DNA from: Micropruina glycogenica
Lineage (GTDB): Bacteria > Actinomycetota > Actinomycetes > Propionibacteriales > Propionibacteriaceae
Direction: 5' to 3'
Length of the DNA stretch: 64,000 nt
Assembly: GCF_900289045.1 (NCBI RefSeq)
Contig: NZ_LT985188.1
Coordinates: 1-64,000 of the forward strand
Shown: piece after piece, positions 18,162 to 25,300 of the stretch
Numbering within the stretch: the stretch's first letter is position 1
How the letters are laid out: every line of letters starts with the position of its first letter
The notes under the pieces: generated by a model
Databases searched by the model: none
Told to the model about the DNA's origin: nothing
The model's input: only the letters and a program-made list of their open reading frames with translations
Position numbers and translations under genes: made by a program

Positions 18162-18482
18162 TCAACCCTGAAGCCGATCGAGCAACTCCACCGCCGCCCG
18201 CATGTACTCGCTGATCCAGCGGTCGTGAATGCGTTTGATCGGCAACGGAGCCAGGCTGAGGTGCCGCTCGCGCCCGACCCTGCGGCCGATCACCAGGTCG
18301 GCCTGCTCGAGCACGCGCAGGTGCTGCAGCACCGTGGTGCGATCGAGTTCGGGCAGTTCGTCGCACAGTTGGCCGGTGGTGCGGGGGGCCTGTTTCAGGG
18401 CATCGAGCATGCGGCGACGAATGGGTGAGGCGAGAGCCTTGAAGACCAGATCGTCGTCATCCTTGTGCTCGACCGGCAACAT
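18162..18482 (-). CDS. ArsR-family helix-turn-helix regulator
   Basis: A 106-aa winged-helix repressor. The core is FKALASPIRRRMLDAL (residues 16-31), then the recognition helix region ELPELDRTTVLQHLRVLEQADLV, then a wing with GRRVGRERHLSL. No metal-binding CxC motif is present, so it is not a metal sensor of the classic type. It is divergent from an SRPBCC-domain gene, the usual pairing for this subfamily. The ATG at 18482 is chosen because TATTTT lies 6 bases upstream on the minus strand; the start codons of both genes sit inside one perfect palindrome, so it probably represses both. Confidence 0.85.
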   Translation of the reverse strand: MLPVEHKDDDDLVFKALASPIRRRMLDALKQAPRTTGQLCDELPELDRTTVLQHLRVLEQADLVIGRRVGRERHLSLAPLPIKRIHDRWISEYMRAAVELLDRLQG

Positions 18483-18501
18483 GTTGTAAAAATACAACAT
18501 G
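18480..18501. promoter_or_regulatory. Palindromic operator covering both divergent start codons
   Basis: CATGTTGTA (18480-18488), AAAA (18489-18492) and TACAACATG (18493-18501) form a perfect 9-base-arm palindrome. The left arm contains the start codon of the ArsR gene, the right arm that of the SRPBCC gene. On the minus strand TATTTT (18489-18494) sits 6 bases before the ATG; on the plus strand TAAAAA (18487-18492) does the same. One bound dimer would cover both -10 boxes and both starts. Confidence 0.75.
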
Positions 18502-18969
18502 TCAGAGCAGCTCACCGAACTGTCGTTCAGCGTGTCGGGGCGCGTGTCGCGGCCCGTGCGAGAGGTGTACGAAGCCGTCGCCGACCCCGAACAACTGTCC
18601 CGGTACTTCACCACCGGGGGAGCGCGCGGCAGGCTGGAGGCCGGCGCCGAGGTGTCGTGGGACTTTCACGACTTTCCCGGCCGCTTTCCCGTCGAGGTGG
18701 TCGAGGCCGACGCCCCGCGCCGCATCGTGATTCGGTGGGACGCCCACGAGTGCGTGGCCGCCGACGGTCACACCACGGTCACTTTCGAGTTCGAGCCGCT
18801 CGACGACGACACCCGCACGTTGGTGACGATCACCGAGTCGTCGTGGCAGGTCACACCCAAGGGTGCCGAGAACGCGTTCGGCAACTGCATGGGCTGGACC
18901 GGCATGCTGGCCGCGCTCAAGGTGTGGCTCGAGCACGGCATCAACCTGCGCGAGGGTTTCTACGCGTGA
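18499..18969 (+). CDS. SRPBCC / AHSA1-like domain protein
   Basis: A 156-aa START/Bet v1-like fold protein (activator of Hsp90 ATPase homologue type). Visible family features are the opening VSRPVREVYEAVADPEQLSRYF, the central strand pair with PRRIVIRWDAHE, and the long C-terminal helix GWTGMLAALKVWLEHG. Such stand-alone domains bind hydrophobic ligands; the ligand is unknown. It shares a 16-base start-to-start gap with the divergent ArsR gene, so ligand sensing or stress-linked control by that repressor is likely. Confidence 0.85.
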   Translation: MSEQLTELSFSVSGRVSRPVREVYEAVADPEQLSRYFTTGGARGRLEAGAEVSWDFHDFPGRFPVEVVEADAPRRIVIRWDAHECVAADGHTTVTFEFEPLDDDTRTLVTITESSWQVTPKGAENAFGNCMGWTGMLAALKVWLEHGINLREGFYA

Positions 18970-19086
18970 GACTGGCCGACCCGTAGCCTCATCATCGCTT
19001 CGGGTGCTCCGGTTGGCTGGCCCACGCCGGCGCAGCGCATGTTCTGCCGTCAGCAGAACGGCTGTTCGACACCGCCCGGGTCGACC

Positions 19087-19092
19087 TAGCGT
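19087..19092 (+). promoter_or_regulatory. -10 element of leaderless promoter (PopR-like gene)
   Basis: TAGCGT ends 6 bases before the ATG at 19099, with no Shine-Dalgarno sequence between. It is identical to the hexamer at 2532-2537. Confidence 0.55.
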
Positions 19093-19098
19093 TGCGGC

Positions 19099-19416
19099 AT
19101 GGGTGACCTGGTTTCGTTTCCCCGGCTGCGGCCCGAGGCGCCGCCCGAGCCGCTGTGGCGAACCGCGCTCGGGCAAGAGGTGCGCGAGCGTCGCCGGGGC
19201 CGCAACGAACGGCTGGTCGACGTCGCCGGGCGCGCGGGCATCTCGGCCCAGTACCTCTCCGAGATCGAGCGCGGGCTGAAGGAGCCGTCGTCCGAAATGG
19301 TCGCCGCCGTCGCCGGAGCGCTCGAACTCCGGGTGCTCGACCTGACCGTCGGCGCCGTTCGACGGCTCGCGGCCGGGCGGCTCCGTTCGGGTGAGCCGGT
19401 CGCGCTGGCCGCCTGA
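19099..19416 (+). CDS. ClgR/PopR-like XRE-family regulator
   Basis: A 105-aa helix-turn-helix protein. The HTH spans about residues 25-80 with LVDVAGRAGISAQYLSEIER, the signature of the ClgR/PopR subgroup that activates clp protease genes in actinobacteria. The protein ends in VALAA. In Streptomyces PopR and ClgR the terminal alanines act as a degradation signal for ClpP1P2 (established knowledge), so the same feedback is inferred here. It is convergent with the clpP pair, whose last stop lies 6 bases away. It most likely controls that pair or other clp genes. Confidence 0.8.
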   Translation: MGDLVSFPRLRPEAPPEPLWRTALGQEVRERRRGRNERLVDVAGRAGISAQYLSEIERGLKEPSSEMVAAVAGALELRVLDLTVGAVRRLAAGRLRSGEPVALAA

Positions 19417-19422
19417 CCTCGA

Positions 19423-20007
19423 TCAGCCGCCGAGCACCTCGTCGGCCAACCCGTAGGCCACGGCCTGCTCGGGGGTGAAGATGCGGTCGCGGTCGGTGTC
19501 GCGGCGCAGTCGCTCGGTGGTCTGGCCGGTGTGCCGGGCCAGCACGGTCTCCATCGCAGCCCGCAGCCGGATCACCTCGTCGGCGGCGAGGATCAGGTCG
19601 GGAATCGTGCCCTGCCCGCTGGCGGACGGCTGGTGCAGCAGCACCCTGGAGTGCGGCAGCACGAACCGACGCCCGGGGGCCCCGGCCGCGAGCAGGATCG
19701 CCGCCGAACTCGCGGCCTGCCCGATGCACGTGGTGGACACGTCGGCCGCGACGAACTGCATGGTGTCGTAGATCGCGAACATCGCCGTCATCGAACCACC
19801 CGGCGAGTTCAGGTACAGGTTGATCTCGCTGTCGGGGTTCTGCGCGTTCAGGTGCAGTAGTTGGGCCACCACCGCGTTCGCGACTCCGTCGTCGATGGCC
19901 GTGCCCAGGTAGACGATGCGTTCGTTGAGCAGGTGGCTGTAGACGTCCATGATGCGCTCGCCGCGGGCCGAGGTGGTGATCACGTTGGGCACCAGGTAGC
20001 TGCTCAT
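19423..20007 (-). CDS. clpP: ATP-dependent Clp protease proteolytic subunit
   Basis: A 194-aa ClpP. The catalytic Ser lies in [13 protein letters not shown], the His in [12 protein letters not shown] and the Asp in [10 protein letters not shown], so the Ser-His-Asp triad is complete. ClpP tetradecamers degrade proteins fed by Clp ATPases (ClpX, ClpC). It is the second gene of a clpP pair; its ATG follows the first gene's stop by one base, so the two are coupled. Actinobacterial ClpPs often work as mixed rings of two different subunits. The adjacent PopR-like gene suggests this is the inducible pair (clpP3/clpP4 type) and not the essential clpP1P2, but this needs phylogeny. Confidence 0.92.
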   Translation of the reverse strand: MSSYLVPNVITTSARGERIMDVYSHLLNERIVYLGTAIDDGVANAVVAQLLHLNAQNPDSEINLYLNSPGGSMTAMFAIYDTMQFVAADVSTTCIGQAASSAAILLAAGAPGRRFVLPHSRVLLHQPSASGQGTIPDLILAADEVIRLRAAMETVLARHTGQTTERLRRDTDRDRIFTPEQAVAYGLADEVLGG

Positions 20008-20008
20008 G

Positions 20009-20617
20009 TCAGTCTCCGATCCGCAAGCCCAGACCCACCGGCCCGCGGCGACGCGGCGTCAGCGGCAGCGGGCTGCTCAGCACGGCGTCGATCAAGCCGT
20101 AGTCACGGGCCTGTTCGGCACTGAACCAGCGGTCGCGCAGCGAGTCTTCGCGAATGCGTTCCACGCTCTGGCCGGTGTGCTCGGCGATCAGCGACAGCAC
20201 CGTCTCGAGGGTGAACCGCAGGTCGTCGGCCTGCAGTTCGATGTCGACCGCGCTGCCGCCGATGCCGGCCGACCCCTGATGCATCAGCACCCGCGAATGC
20301 GGCAGGGCGTACCGCTTGCCGGGCGTGCCCGCCGACAACAGAAACTGGCCGGCGCTGCAGGCCAGGCCCAGGGCCAGGGTCGAAACGTCGTTCGGAATCA
20401 GCCGCATCGCGTCGTGGATCGCCAGCATGGCCGGCACCGAGCCGCCGGGGGAGTTAATCCAGAGGCTGATGTCGGTGTCCGGGTCGTCCGCCGAGAGCAG
20501 AAACAGGTCGGCGATCAGCCGCGTGCCGCCGGTGTCGTTTAGGGGGCCGTCCAGCAGCACGATGCGTTCGTCGGCCAGCCGCTGCCGCAACGGGTCGGGC
20601 AGGTTGATGGTGTCCAT
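20009..20617 (-). CDS. clpP: ATP-dependent Clp protease proteolytic subunit
   Basis: A 202-aa ClpP, first of the pair. The nucleophile Ser is in [12 protein letters not shown], with Cys where most ClpPs have Ala, the His in [11 protein letters not shown], where HQP has become HQG, and the Asp in EDSLRDRWF. The triad is therefore present but with unusual flanks, which fits the divergent member of a two-subunit ring. The C-terminal tail [15 protein letters not shown] is basic. It begins about 90 bases after mobA, behind a hairpin and a 7-base-arm palindrome, so it probably has its own promoter. Confidence 0.9.
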   Translation of the reverse strand: MDTINLPDPLRQRLADERIVLLDGPLNDTGGTRLIADLFLLSADDPDTDISLWINSPGGSVPAMLAIHDAMRLIPNDVSTLALGLACSAGQFLLSAGTPGKRYALPHSRVLMHQGSAGIGGSAVDIELQADDLRFTLETVLSLIAEHTGQSVERIREDSLRDRWFSAEQARDYGLIDAVLSSPLPLTPRRRGPVGLGLRIGD

Positions 20618-20639
20618 GCGTCCACCCTGCTGACGCGTA

Positions 20640-20660
20640 GCACCGGGCGAAAGCCGGTGC
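20640..20660. promoter_or_regulatory. Palindrome upstream of clpP pair
   Basis: GCACCGG (20640-20646), GCGAAAG spacer, CCGGTGC (20654-20660): perfect 7-base arms, 22 bases upstream of the first clpP start. It could be an operator for the neighbouring PopR-like activator or a structural element of the leader. I cannot tell which from sequence. Confidence 0.45.
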
Positions 20661-20684
20661 TGCCCTCGGCGGTTCTGCCCACAG

Positions 20685-20705
20685 CGGCGGGGCGGAGTCC
20701 CGCCG
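20685..20705 (-). terminator. Hairpin directly after mobA
   Basis: CGGCGGG (20685-20691) and CCCGCCG (20699-20705) form a 7-base stem with a 7-base loop, beginning 2 bases past the mobA stop. There is no U-tract, as is common for actinobacterial terminators. It would separate the moaE-mobA transcript from the clpP pair. Confidence 0.5.
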
Positions 20706-20707
20706 TT

Positions 20708-21301
20708 TCAGTCGGCACGCAGTCGGACGCCTGCGGCCTCGGCCTGGTCGGGGGTGTCGACGTCGGCGGTGATCAGGGGCGCTGCCACCTGTGCCAGCCG
20801 CAGGCCGCCCAGGGTGCGGCCCACCGAGCGGTTGTGCAGGTCGCCCGCCAGTGCGGCCTGCAGCGCAGATCGCCGGTAGCGAGCCGCCAGAAACTGCGGA
20901 TAGTTCTCGGCGTCGACCAGGCACACTCCGTCGGTGCCGGGCTCGGCAGCGTCGAGGGTCGCGACGATCTCGGCCACTCGCGGCAGGTCGCAGGCCAGCA
21001 CCAAGACCTCGTCGCCGTCGGAGATCGACGGCAGTGCCGCCAGCCCCGCGGCCAGACCGGCCAACGGGCCGCCGAACGGAGGATCCTCGAGCACCCGCTG
21101 CACGCCGGTCGGGTCGACGTCGTGCGGCAGCGCCGGGGTGACCGCCACGATCACCTGCCGCCCGACGCAGGCGTCGGTGGCCCGGGCGAGCAGCGAGCGG
21201 CCGTCGAGCACCAGATCGCGCTTGTCGTGCCCCATGCGGGCCGAGCGGCCCCCGCCCAGCACGATCGCGTAGCGCGCGCCGGTCACGGGCAGTTGGACCA
21301 T
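20708..21301 (-). CDS. mobA: Molybdenum cofactor guanylyltransferase
   Basis: A 197-aa MobA-like nucleotidyltransferase that joins GMP to molybdopterin. The signature LAGGxSxRMGxDK appears as VLGGGRSARMGHDKRDLVL near residues 13-31, followed by PFGGPLAGLAAGL and VLACDLPRV, the family's metal-binding Asp motif. It overlaps the end of moaE by 19 bases, so the two are coupled and form a small cofactor operon. No molybdoenzyme lies in the window. Confidence 0.88.
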   Translation of the reverse strand: MVQLPVTGARYAIVLGGGRSARMGHDKRDLVLDGRSLLARATDACVGRQVIVAVTPALPHDVDPTGVQRVLEDPPFGGPLAGLAAGLAALPSISDGDEVLVLACDLPRVAEIVATLDAAEPGTDGVCLVDAENYPQFLAARYRRSALQAALAGDLHNRSVGRTLGGLRLAQVAAPLITADVDTPDQAEAAGVRLRAD

Positions 21302-21717
21302 TCGGCCGTGCCATCGGCGAACTGCTGGTGCTTCCAGATCGGCAACCGGGCCTTGATGGCGTCGACCAGGTCTGAGCAGGCGCTGAACGCCTCGGCCCGG
21401 TGTGAGGCCGACACCGCGGCCACCATGGCCAGGTCGCCCACCACGAGGGTGCCCACCCGGTGCTCGACCGCGATAGCGTGTAGGCCCGGCCGGTCGATGA
21501 ACTCGTTCGCCACCTCGACGATGATCGTCTCGGCGCTGGGGTGGCCGACGTACTCGATGCCGGCAACCGACCGGCCGTGGTCGTGATTGCGCACGACTCC
21601 GGTGAAGGTGACCGTCGCCCCGGCCCGCTCATCGCTCACCGACAGCGCCACCTGCGCGGCGTTCAGCGGCTGGTCGCTGATCGCGGCCAGGCCCACGCGC
21701 GCGGCAGATTGGGTCAC
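21283..21717 (-). CDS. moaE: Molybdopterin synthase catalytic subunit
   Basis: A 144-aa MoaE, which with MoaD thiocarboxylate converts cPMP to molybdopterin. Family features are TFTGVVRNHDHGRSVAGIEY (residues about 36-55), AVEHRVGTLVVGD and the catalytic lysine region KARLPIWKHQ, where both functional lysines are kept. The GTG at 21717 is preceded at 6 bases by TAGACT (21724-21729, minus strand), so the mRNA is probably leaderless. It overlaps mobA. Confidence 0.92.
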   Translation of the reverse strand: MTQSAARVGLAAISDQPLNAAQVALSVSDERAGATVTFTGVVRNHDHGRSVAGIEYVGHPSAETIIVEVANEFIDRPGLHAIAVEHRVGTLVVGDLAMVAAVSASHRAEAFSACSDLVDAIKARLPIWKHQQFADGTAEWSNCP

Positions 21718-21961
21718 CAGGGGAGTCTAGCGGCGCTGCACGGAGGTGCTGTCGAAAGACAGTGTGAGTTCGGGTACGCCAGACGATGCCCAAACTCACA
21801 CCGTCTGGTGAGCACTGCCGGTCATCGCTGGTCGAGCCTGTCGAGACTTCCTGGCGAAAGGGGTTTCGACAAGCTCAACCACCGACAAGCTCAACCACCG
21901 ACAAGCTCAGCCACCGACAAGCTCAGCCACCGACAAGCTCAACCGACGGCAGGCCGATTTC
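21718..21961. repeat. Intergenic repeats with 5 x 16-bp tandem array
   Basis: From 21870 to 21949 five units of 16 bases run in tandem, each GACAAGCTCA(A/G)CCACC, the last degenerate. This is the reverse complement of the GGTTGAGCTTGTC element dispersed in the window, amplified here. Nearby, GTGAGTTCGGGTACGCC (about 21764-21780) recurs inverted as AAACTCACACCG, a weaker dyad. Nothing suggests a gene. Confidence 0.85.
21724..21729 (-). promoter_or_regulatory. -10 element of leaderless promoter (moaE)
   Basis: TAGACT on the minus strand ends 6 bases before the GTG start of moaE at 21717. No ribosome site lies between. Confidence 0.6.
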
Positions 21962-22780
21962 CTAGGCGAGGCGAATGCGGAACGCCTCGGTGCGGTAGGG
22001 CAGCCGCCAGTTCGCTTCGTCTTGCAGGGCTGGGTGGTTGTCGAGCAGGTCGTCCACCCCACGCATGATGGCTGCTCGCTCGTCGGGCGGCGCCGAAATC
22101 ACATAGCTGCGCGAGCCCACCAGCTCGAGCAGCGACTGGCGGTCGAACGGACGCTCCCACCGCACCACCAGCCGCCCGATCGGCCCCAACTCGGTGGGCA
22201 GCGGCTGATCGTTGGCCACGAATCGTTCGGCCTCCGACCCGTGAATGATCCGGGTGAGTTCGGCCACCCACGGCACCGACTCGTCGCGTACGTTCCAGAT
22301 CAGACCGAGCACGCCACGGGGTGCCAGCACGCGGCGCACCTCGGGTAGGGCCCTGGCCGGATCGACCCAGTGCCAGGCCTGGGCGACCAGCACGGCATCG
22401 ACACAGCCGTCGGGCAGCGGAATCGCCTCGGCGGCGCCCACGGCGGTGATGGCCTGCGGCACCGCGTCAGCCAGTTGGGCCAGCATGTTGGGGCTCGGGT
22501 CGACCGCGTACAGCACGTCGACCCGTCCGGCCAGCAGGCGGGTCAGCTTGCCGGTGCCGGCACCCAGGTCGAGCACACGCTGCGGAGCGGATTCGAGCAG
22601 CCAGTCGACGGCCTGTTGCGGGTAGCTGGGACGGGCGCGTTCGTACAGCTCGGCGGCTGCGTCGAAACTGCCCGCCAAGGTGGCCTTGGTCGCGTCGTGG
22701 TCGATGCTCCCATCATGGCGCGGCCCCTGCGTGGCAACTCCGACGGCACGCGGTGGCGACCTACCCTGACCACATGGCAA
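21962..22780 (-). CDS. Class I SAM-dependent methyltransferase
   Basis: A Rossmann-fold methyltransferase of the UbiE/Methyltransf_11 type. Motif I is VLDLGAGTGKLT, followed by DPSPNMLAQL (acidic end of strand 2) and the post-motif region VLVAQAWHWVDPARAL, typical of family members that begin LAGSFDAAAELYERARPSYP. The substrate is unknown. The start is unclear: the coordinates use a TTG at 22780 that would overlap the divergent gene, but family length suggests translation begins nearer 22680-22720, where only rare start codons exist. It is divergent from the SanA-like gene. Confidence 0.8.
   Translation of the reverse strand: MPCGQGRSPPRAVGVATQGPRHDGSIDHDATKATLAGSFDAAAELYERARPSYPQQAVDWLLESAPQRVLDLGAGTGKLTRLLAGRVDVLYAVDPSPNMLAQLADAVPQAITAVGAAEAIPLPDGCVDAVLVAQAWHWVDPARALPEVRRVLAPRGVLGLIWNVRDESVPWVAELTRIIHGSEAERFVANDQPLPTELGPIGRLVVRWERPFDRQSLLELVGSRSYVISAPPDERAAIMRGVDDLLDNHPALQDEANWRLPYRTEAFRIRLA
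22762..22767 (+). promoter_or_regulatory. -10 element of leaderless promoter (SanA-like gene)
   Basis: TACCCT ends 6 bases before the ATG at 22774 with no Shine-Dalgarno sequence, matching the pattern seen at several other genes here. Confidence 0.55.
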
Positions 22781-23448
22781 GGCGGCGCGGGTGGGTGGTC
22801 GGACGGGTGCTGCTGCGGTTGGCGGTCGTCGGCGCTCTGCTCGGCACCGTCGTGGTGATCGGCCCCGCCTGGTACGTCAAGGCGGTCAGCGACGACCGCA
22901 CGTCCACCGTCCAGGATGTGCCCGCCCAGCCCGTGGCGCTCGTGCTGGGCGCCGAGGTGTACGCCGACGGGCAGCCGTCCAGGTACCTACGCGCCCGGCT
23001 CGACGTGGCGTACGAGCTGTTCGAAGCGGGCAAGGTGCGGGCGATTCTGGTGTCGGGTGACAACGGCACCCGGTTCTACAACGAAACCGACGGCATGCGC
23101 GACTACCTGATCGAGAAGGGCGTTCCGGCCGCGAAGGTGGTGGGCGACTACGCGGGCTTCGACACCTACGACTCGTGCGTCCGCGCCCGCCGCATCTTCG
23201 GCGTGAGCCGGGCCATCGTGGTGACGCAGAGCTACCACCTGCCCCGGGCGCTCGCCACCTGCCGGGCGATCGGTCTGGACGCCTGGGGCGTGGGTGACGA
23301 GACCGTCAAGACCAATCAGCAGATGTGGCTGTACGGGTCGATGCGCGAGCTGGGTGCCAACCTCAAGATGGCCTGGGACGTGCTCAGTCAGCGGCAGCCC
23401 ACCCTCGGCCCCCGCGAAACGGGCGTGGACGACGCCCTGCGCGCCTGA
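22774..23448 (+). CDS. SanA/YdcF-family (DUF218) membrane-anchored protein
   Basis: A 224-aa protein with one N-terminal membrane helix (about residues 10-34) and an extracellular DUF218 domain. Family motifs are ALVLGAEVYADGQPSRYLRARLD in two parts (the VLGA and the R.RLD), ILVSGDN, and VVTQSYHLPRAL, which is the conserved ligand-binding stretch. E. coli SanA affects vancomycin exclusion and YdcF binds S-adenosylmethionine; the role here is unknown but envelope-linked. The ATG at 22774 was chosen over a GTG at 22753 because TACCCT sits 6 bases before it. Confidence 0.87.
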   Translation: MARRRGWVVGRVLLRLAVVGALLGTVVVIGPAWYVKAVSDDRTSTVQDVPAQPVALVLGAEVYADGQPSRYLRARLDVAYELFEAGKVRAILVSGDNGTRFYNETDGMRDYLIEKGVPAAKVVGDYAGFDTYDSCVRARRIFGVSRAIVVTQSYHLPRALATCRAIGLDAWGVGDETVKTNQQMWLYGSMRELGANLKMAWDVLSQRQPTLGPRETGVDDALRA

Positions 23449-23613
23449 AGAGGGTTCCGTCGTCCCGAGCGTGACCCGGGATCTCACCGCCGGAATGACG
23501 CAACCGACCGTCGTCCCGGGCTTGACCCGGGATCTCATCACAGCAGAACGTACGAGGGAGATTCCGGCGTTCGCCGGAATGACGGGCCTCGACGGAATGA
23601 CAGAAATCGGCCG
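23449..23613. repeat. Intergenic palindromes, family C
   Basis: The gap holds GTCGTCCCGAGCGTGACCCGG and GTCGTCCCGGGCTTGACCCGG units about 60 bases apart, each followed by GATCTCA, and a GATTCCGGCGTTCGCCGGAATGACG-type palindrome at about 23560-23584. It separates the convergent SanA-like and aldo/keto reductase genes. Confidence 0.75.
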
Positions 23614-24435
23614 TCAGTGGCGGTCGAACGTCTCGGGGTCGGGGCCGACGCGATGGCCCATGTCGAGGTCGTTCAGGGCCTGCATCGCGTGGTCGTCCAA
23701 CTCGAAGTCGAAGATTTTCATGTTCTCGGCCAGCCGCTCGCGCGATGACGCCTTCGGAAACACGATCAGACCGCGCTGAATGTGCCAGCGCAGAATCACC
23801 TGCGCCGGGGTGCGGCCCAACGCTGACGCGATCTGCACCACCGCGGGGGCGTCCAGATCAGCCGTGCGGCCCAGCGGCGACCAAGCCTCGACGGCCACGT
23901 CCAGGTTCTGGCAGAACTCGACGAGTTCGAACTGCGGCAGGCTGGGGTGCACTTCGATCTGGTTGACCGCGGGCACGGTCGAACTCTCGGCGATCGCGCG
24001 CGACAGGTGCTGCTGGTGAAAGTTCGACACTCCGATCGAGCGGGCCAGACCTTCGCCCTTCAGTTGTTCCAGGGCGAGCCACGCCTCGACGTAGGTGTCG
24101 AACTTCGGTGTGGGCCAGTGAATCAGATACAGGTCGACATGGTCCAGGCCCAACTTCTCGAGCGACTCGTGCAGGGCCGCGGGGGCGTCGGTCTGCCGGT
24201 CGTTCCACAGCTTGGTGGTGACGAACAACTCGTCGCGCGGCACGCCGGACTCGGCGATGGCCTCACCGACCGCCTGCTCATTGCCGTAGATGGCGGCGGT
24301 GTCGATGTGCCGGTAGCCGAGTTCGAGTGCGGTGAGCACGTGCTGCTTGGTCACCTCGGGCGGCATCAGAAAGACGCCGAGGCCGAACTGCGGAATGGTG
24401 TTGCCGTCGTTCAGGTCAATCGTGGGAATGGTCAC
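23614..24435 (-). CDS. Aldo/keto reductase (2,5-diketogluconate reductase type)
   Basis: A 273-aa NADPH-dependent reductase with the AKR tetrad: Asp and Tyr in RHIDTAAIYGNE (near 44-52), Lys in VTTKLW, and His in YLIHWP. The length and the C-terminal cofactor site IVFPKASSRERLAEN match the AKR5-type group that reduces small carbonyls. The native substrate cannot be told. A GAGGAG ribosome site lies about 6 bases upstream of the ATG at 24435. It is a single gene, downstream of nothing on its strand within 100 bases. Confidence 0.92.
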   Translation of the reverse strand: MTIPTIDLNDGNTIPQFGLGVFLMPPEVTKQHVLTALELGYRHIDTAAIYGNEQAVGEAIAESGVPRDELFVTTKLWNDRQTDAPAALHESLEKLGLDHVDLYLIHWPTPKFDTYVEAWLALEQLKGEGLARSIGVSNFHQQHLSRAIAESSTVPAVNQIEVHPSLPQFELVEFCQNLDVAVEAWSPLGRTADLDAPAVVQIASALGRTPAQVILRWHIQRGLIVFPKASSRERLAENMKIFDFELDDHAMQALNDLDMGHRVGPDPETFDRH

Positions 24436-24537
24436 GGACGCTCCTCGATCGGGTGCTGGTTATGGGTTCGACCCTAGTCCGCCGCGGCAGCAACCACGAG
24501 CCACGCCCATGACGGTGCCGGACGGCCCGCAGCCGCG

Positions 24538-25296
24538 TCAGTCGAAGACGGCCGTGCCCGCAACGGCCACGGCCACAGCGGCGAAGCCCAATGCCACCGC
24601 CACGCTCCACCGCTGCGGTGCGGTGATCAGCTTCTGGCCCAGCATCACCGCGAACAGCGTCACCGCGGCCCACCACGGGTGACCGGCCAGCATCAGGGCG
24701 ATCATGGCCGGCCCCCCGACCAGCTGACACGCAGCGCCGTGGCGCAGGCCGAACTCGACCGCCGAGGCGTCCGCAGCCGGGCCGGTGTAGCGCACGGGCC
24801 AGGTGCGACAGCACCGCTTCAGCGCCCGGCCCTTGACCCGGCTGAGTTCCCAGCCGCCGGCGGCCGCCACCACCAGCGCCAACGGCCAGCCCGTCAGCGG
24901 CTGAGGGACGGCGGCCACCACCAGCCCGAGCAGCAACCACACCGCGCCGTAGCCGAGCGAGAACAGCAGAACCGACCGTTGGGTGCGTGCTTCCTGCGTC
25001 GCGAAGCCGACGTAGCGCAGGTGCGGCAGCGTCGTCGGCAACATCATGGCCGGCACCATCGCCACCCACATCACCAGGTGCTGGTCGTACGAGCCCGCCT
25101 GCCCGCCGTGATGGTGACCCGCGGTTGCCGAGAGCAGCCCGCCCAACAACACCCAGGCACCGGCGGCGATCAGCAGAGCCAGCCATTCCGGGTGGTTACG
25201 GCGCCACGCCGACAAACGACCGCTCGTCAGCGCCACAGCACCAACGTCGCGTGTCGGCACCGATCGGGGTCGCTTGTCGGCGACGGACGCGGTCAT
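24538..25296 (-). CDS. DUF2182 predicted metal-binding membrane protein
   Basis: A 252-aa integral membrane protein with about six helices. DUF2182 marks are the MWVAMVPAMMLPTTLPHLRY helix (Met-rich, typical 'AMMxPxxxP'), the Cys pair in LKRCCRTWP, the conserved Cys of GAACQLVGGPAM and an N-terminal-side HHHGG cluster that may bind metal. The ATG at 25296 lies 4 bases after the stop of the tyrosinase gene, so the two are co-transcribed. Because tyrosinase needs copper, a copper-handling role is a reasonable inference but is unproven. Confidence 0.82.
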   Translation of the reverse strand: MTASVADKRPRSVPTRDVGAVALTSGRLSAWRRNHPEWLALLIAAGAWVLLGGLLSATAGHHHGGQAGSYDQHLVMWVAMVPAMMLPTTLPHLRYVGFATQEARTQRSVLLFSLGYGAVWLLLGLVVAAVPQPLTGWPLALVVAAAGGWELSRVKGRALKRCCRTWPVRYTGPAADASAVEFGLRHGAACQLVGGPAMIALMLAGHPWWAAVTLFAVMLGQKLITAPQRWSVAVALGFAAVAVAVAGTAVFD

Positions 25297-25300
25297 CGGG

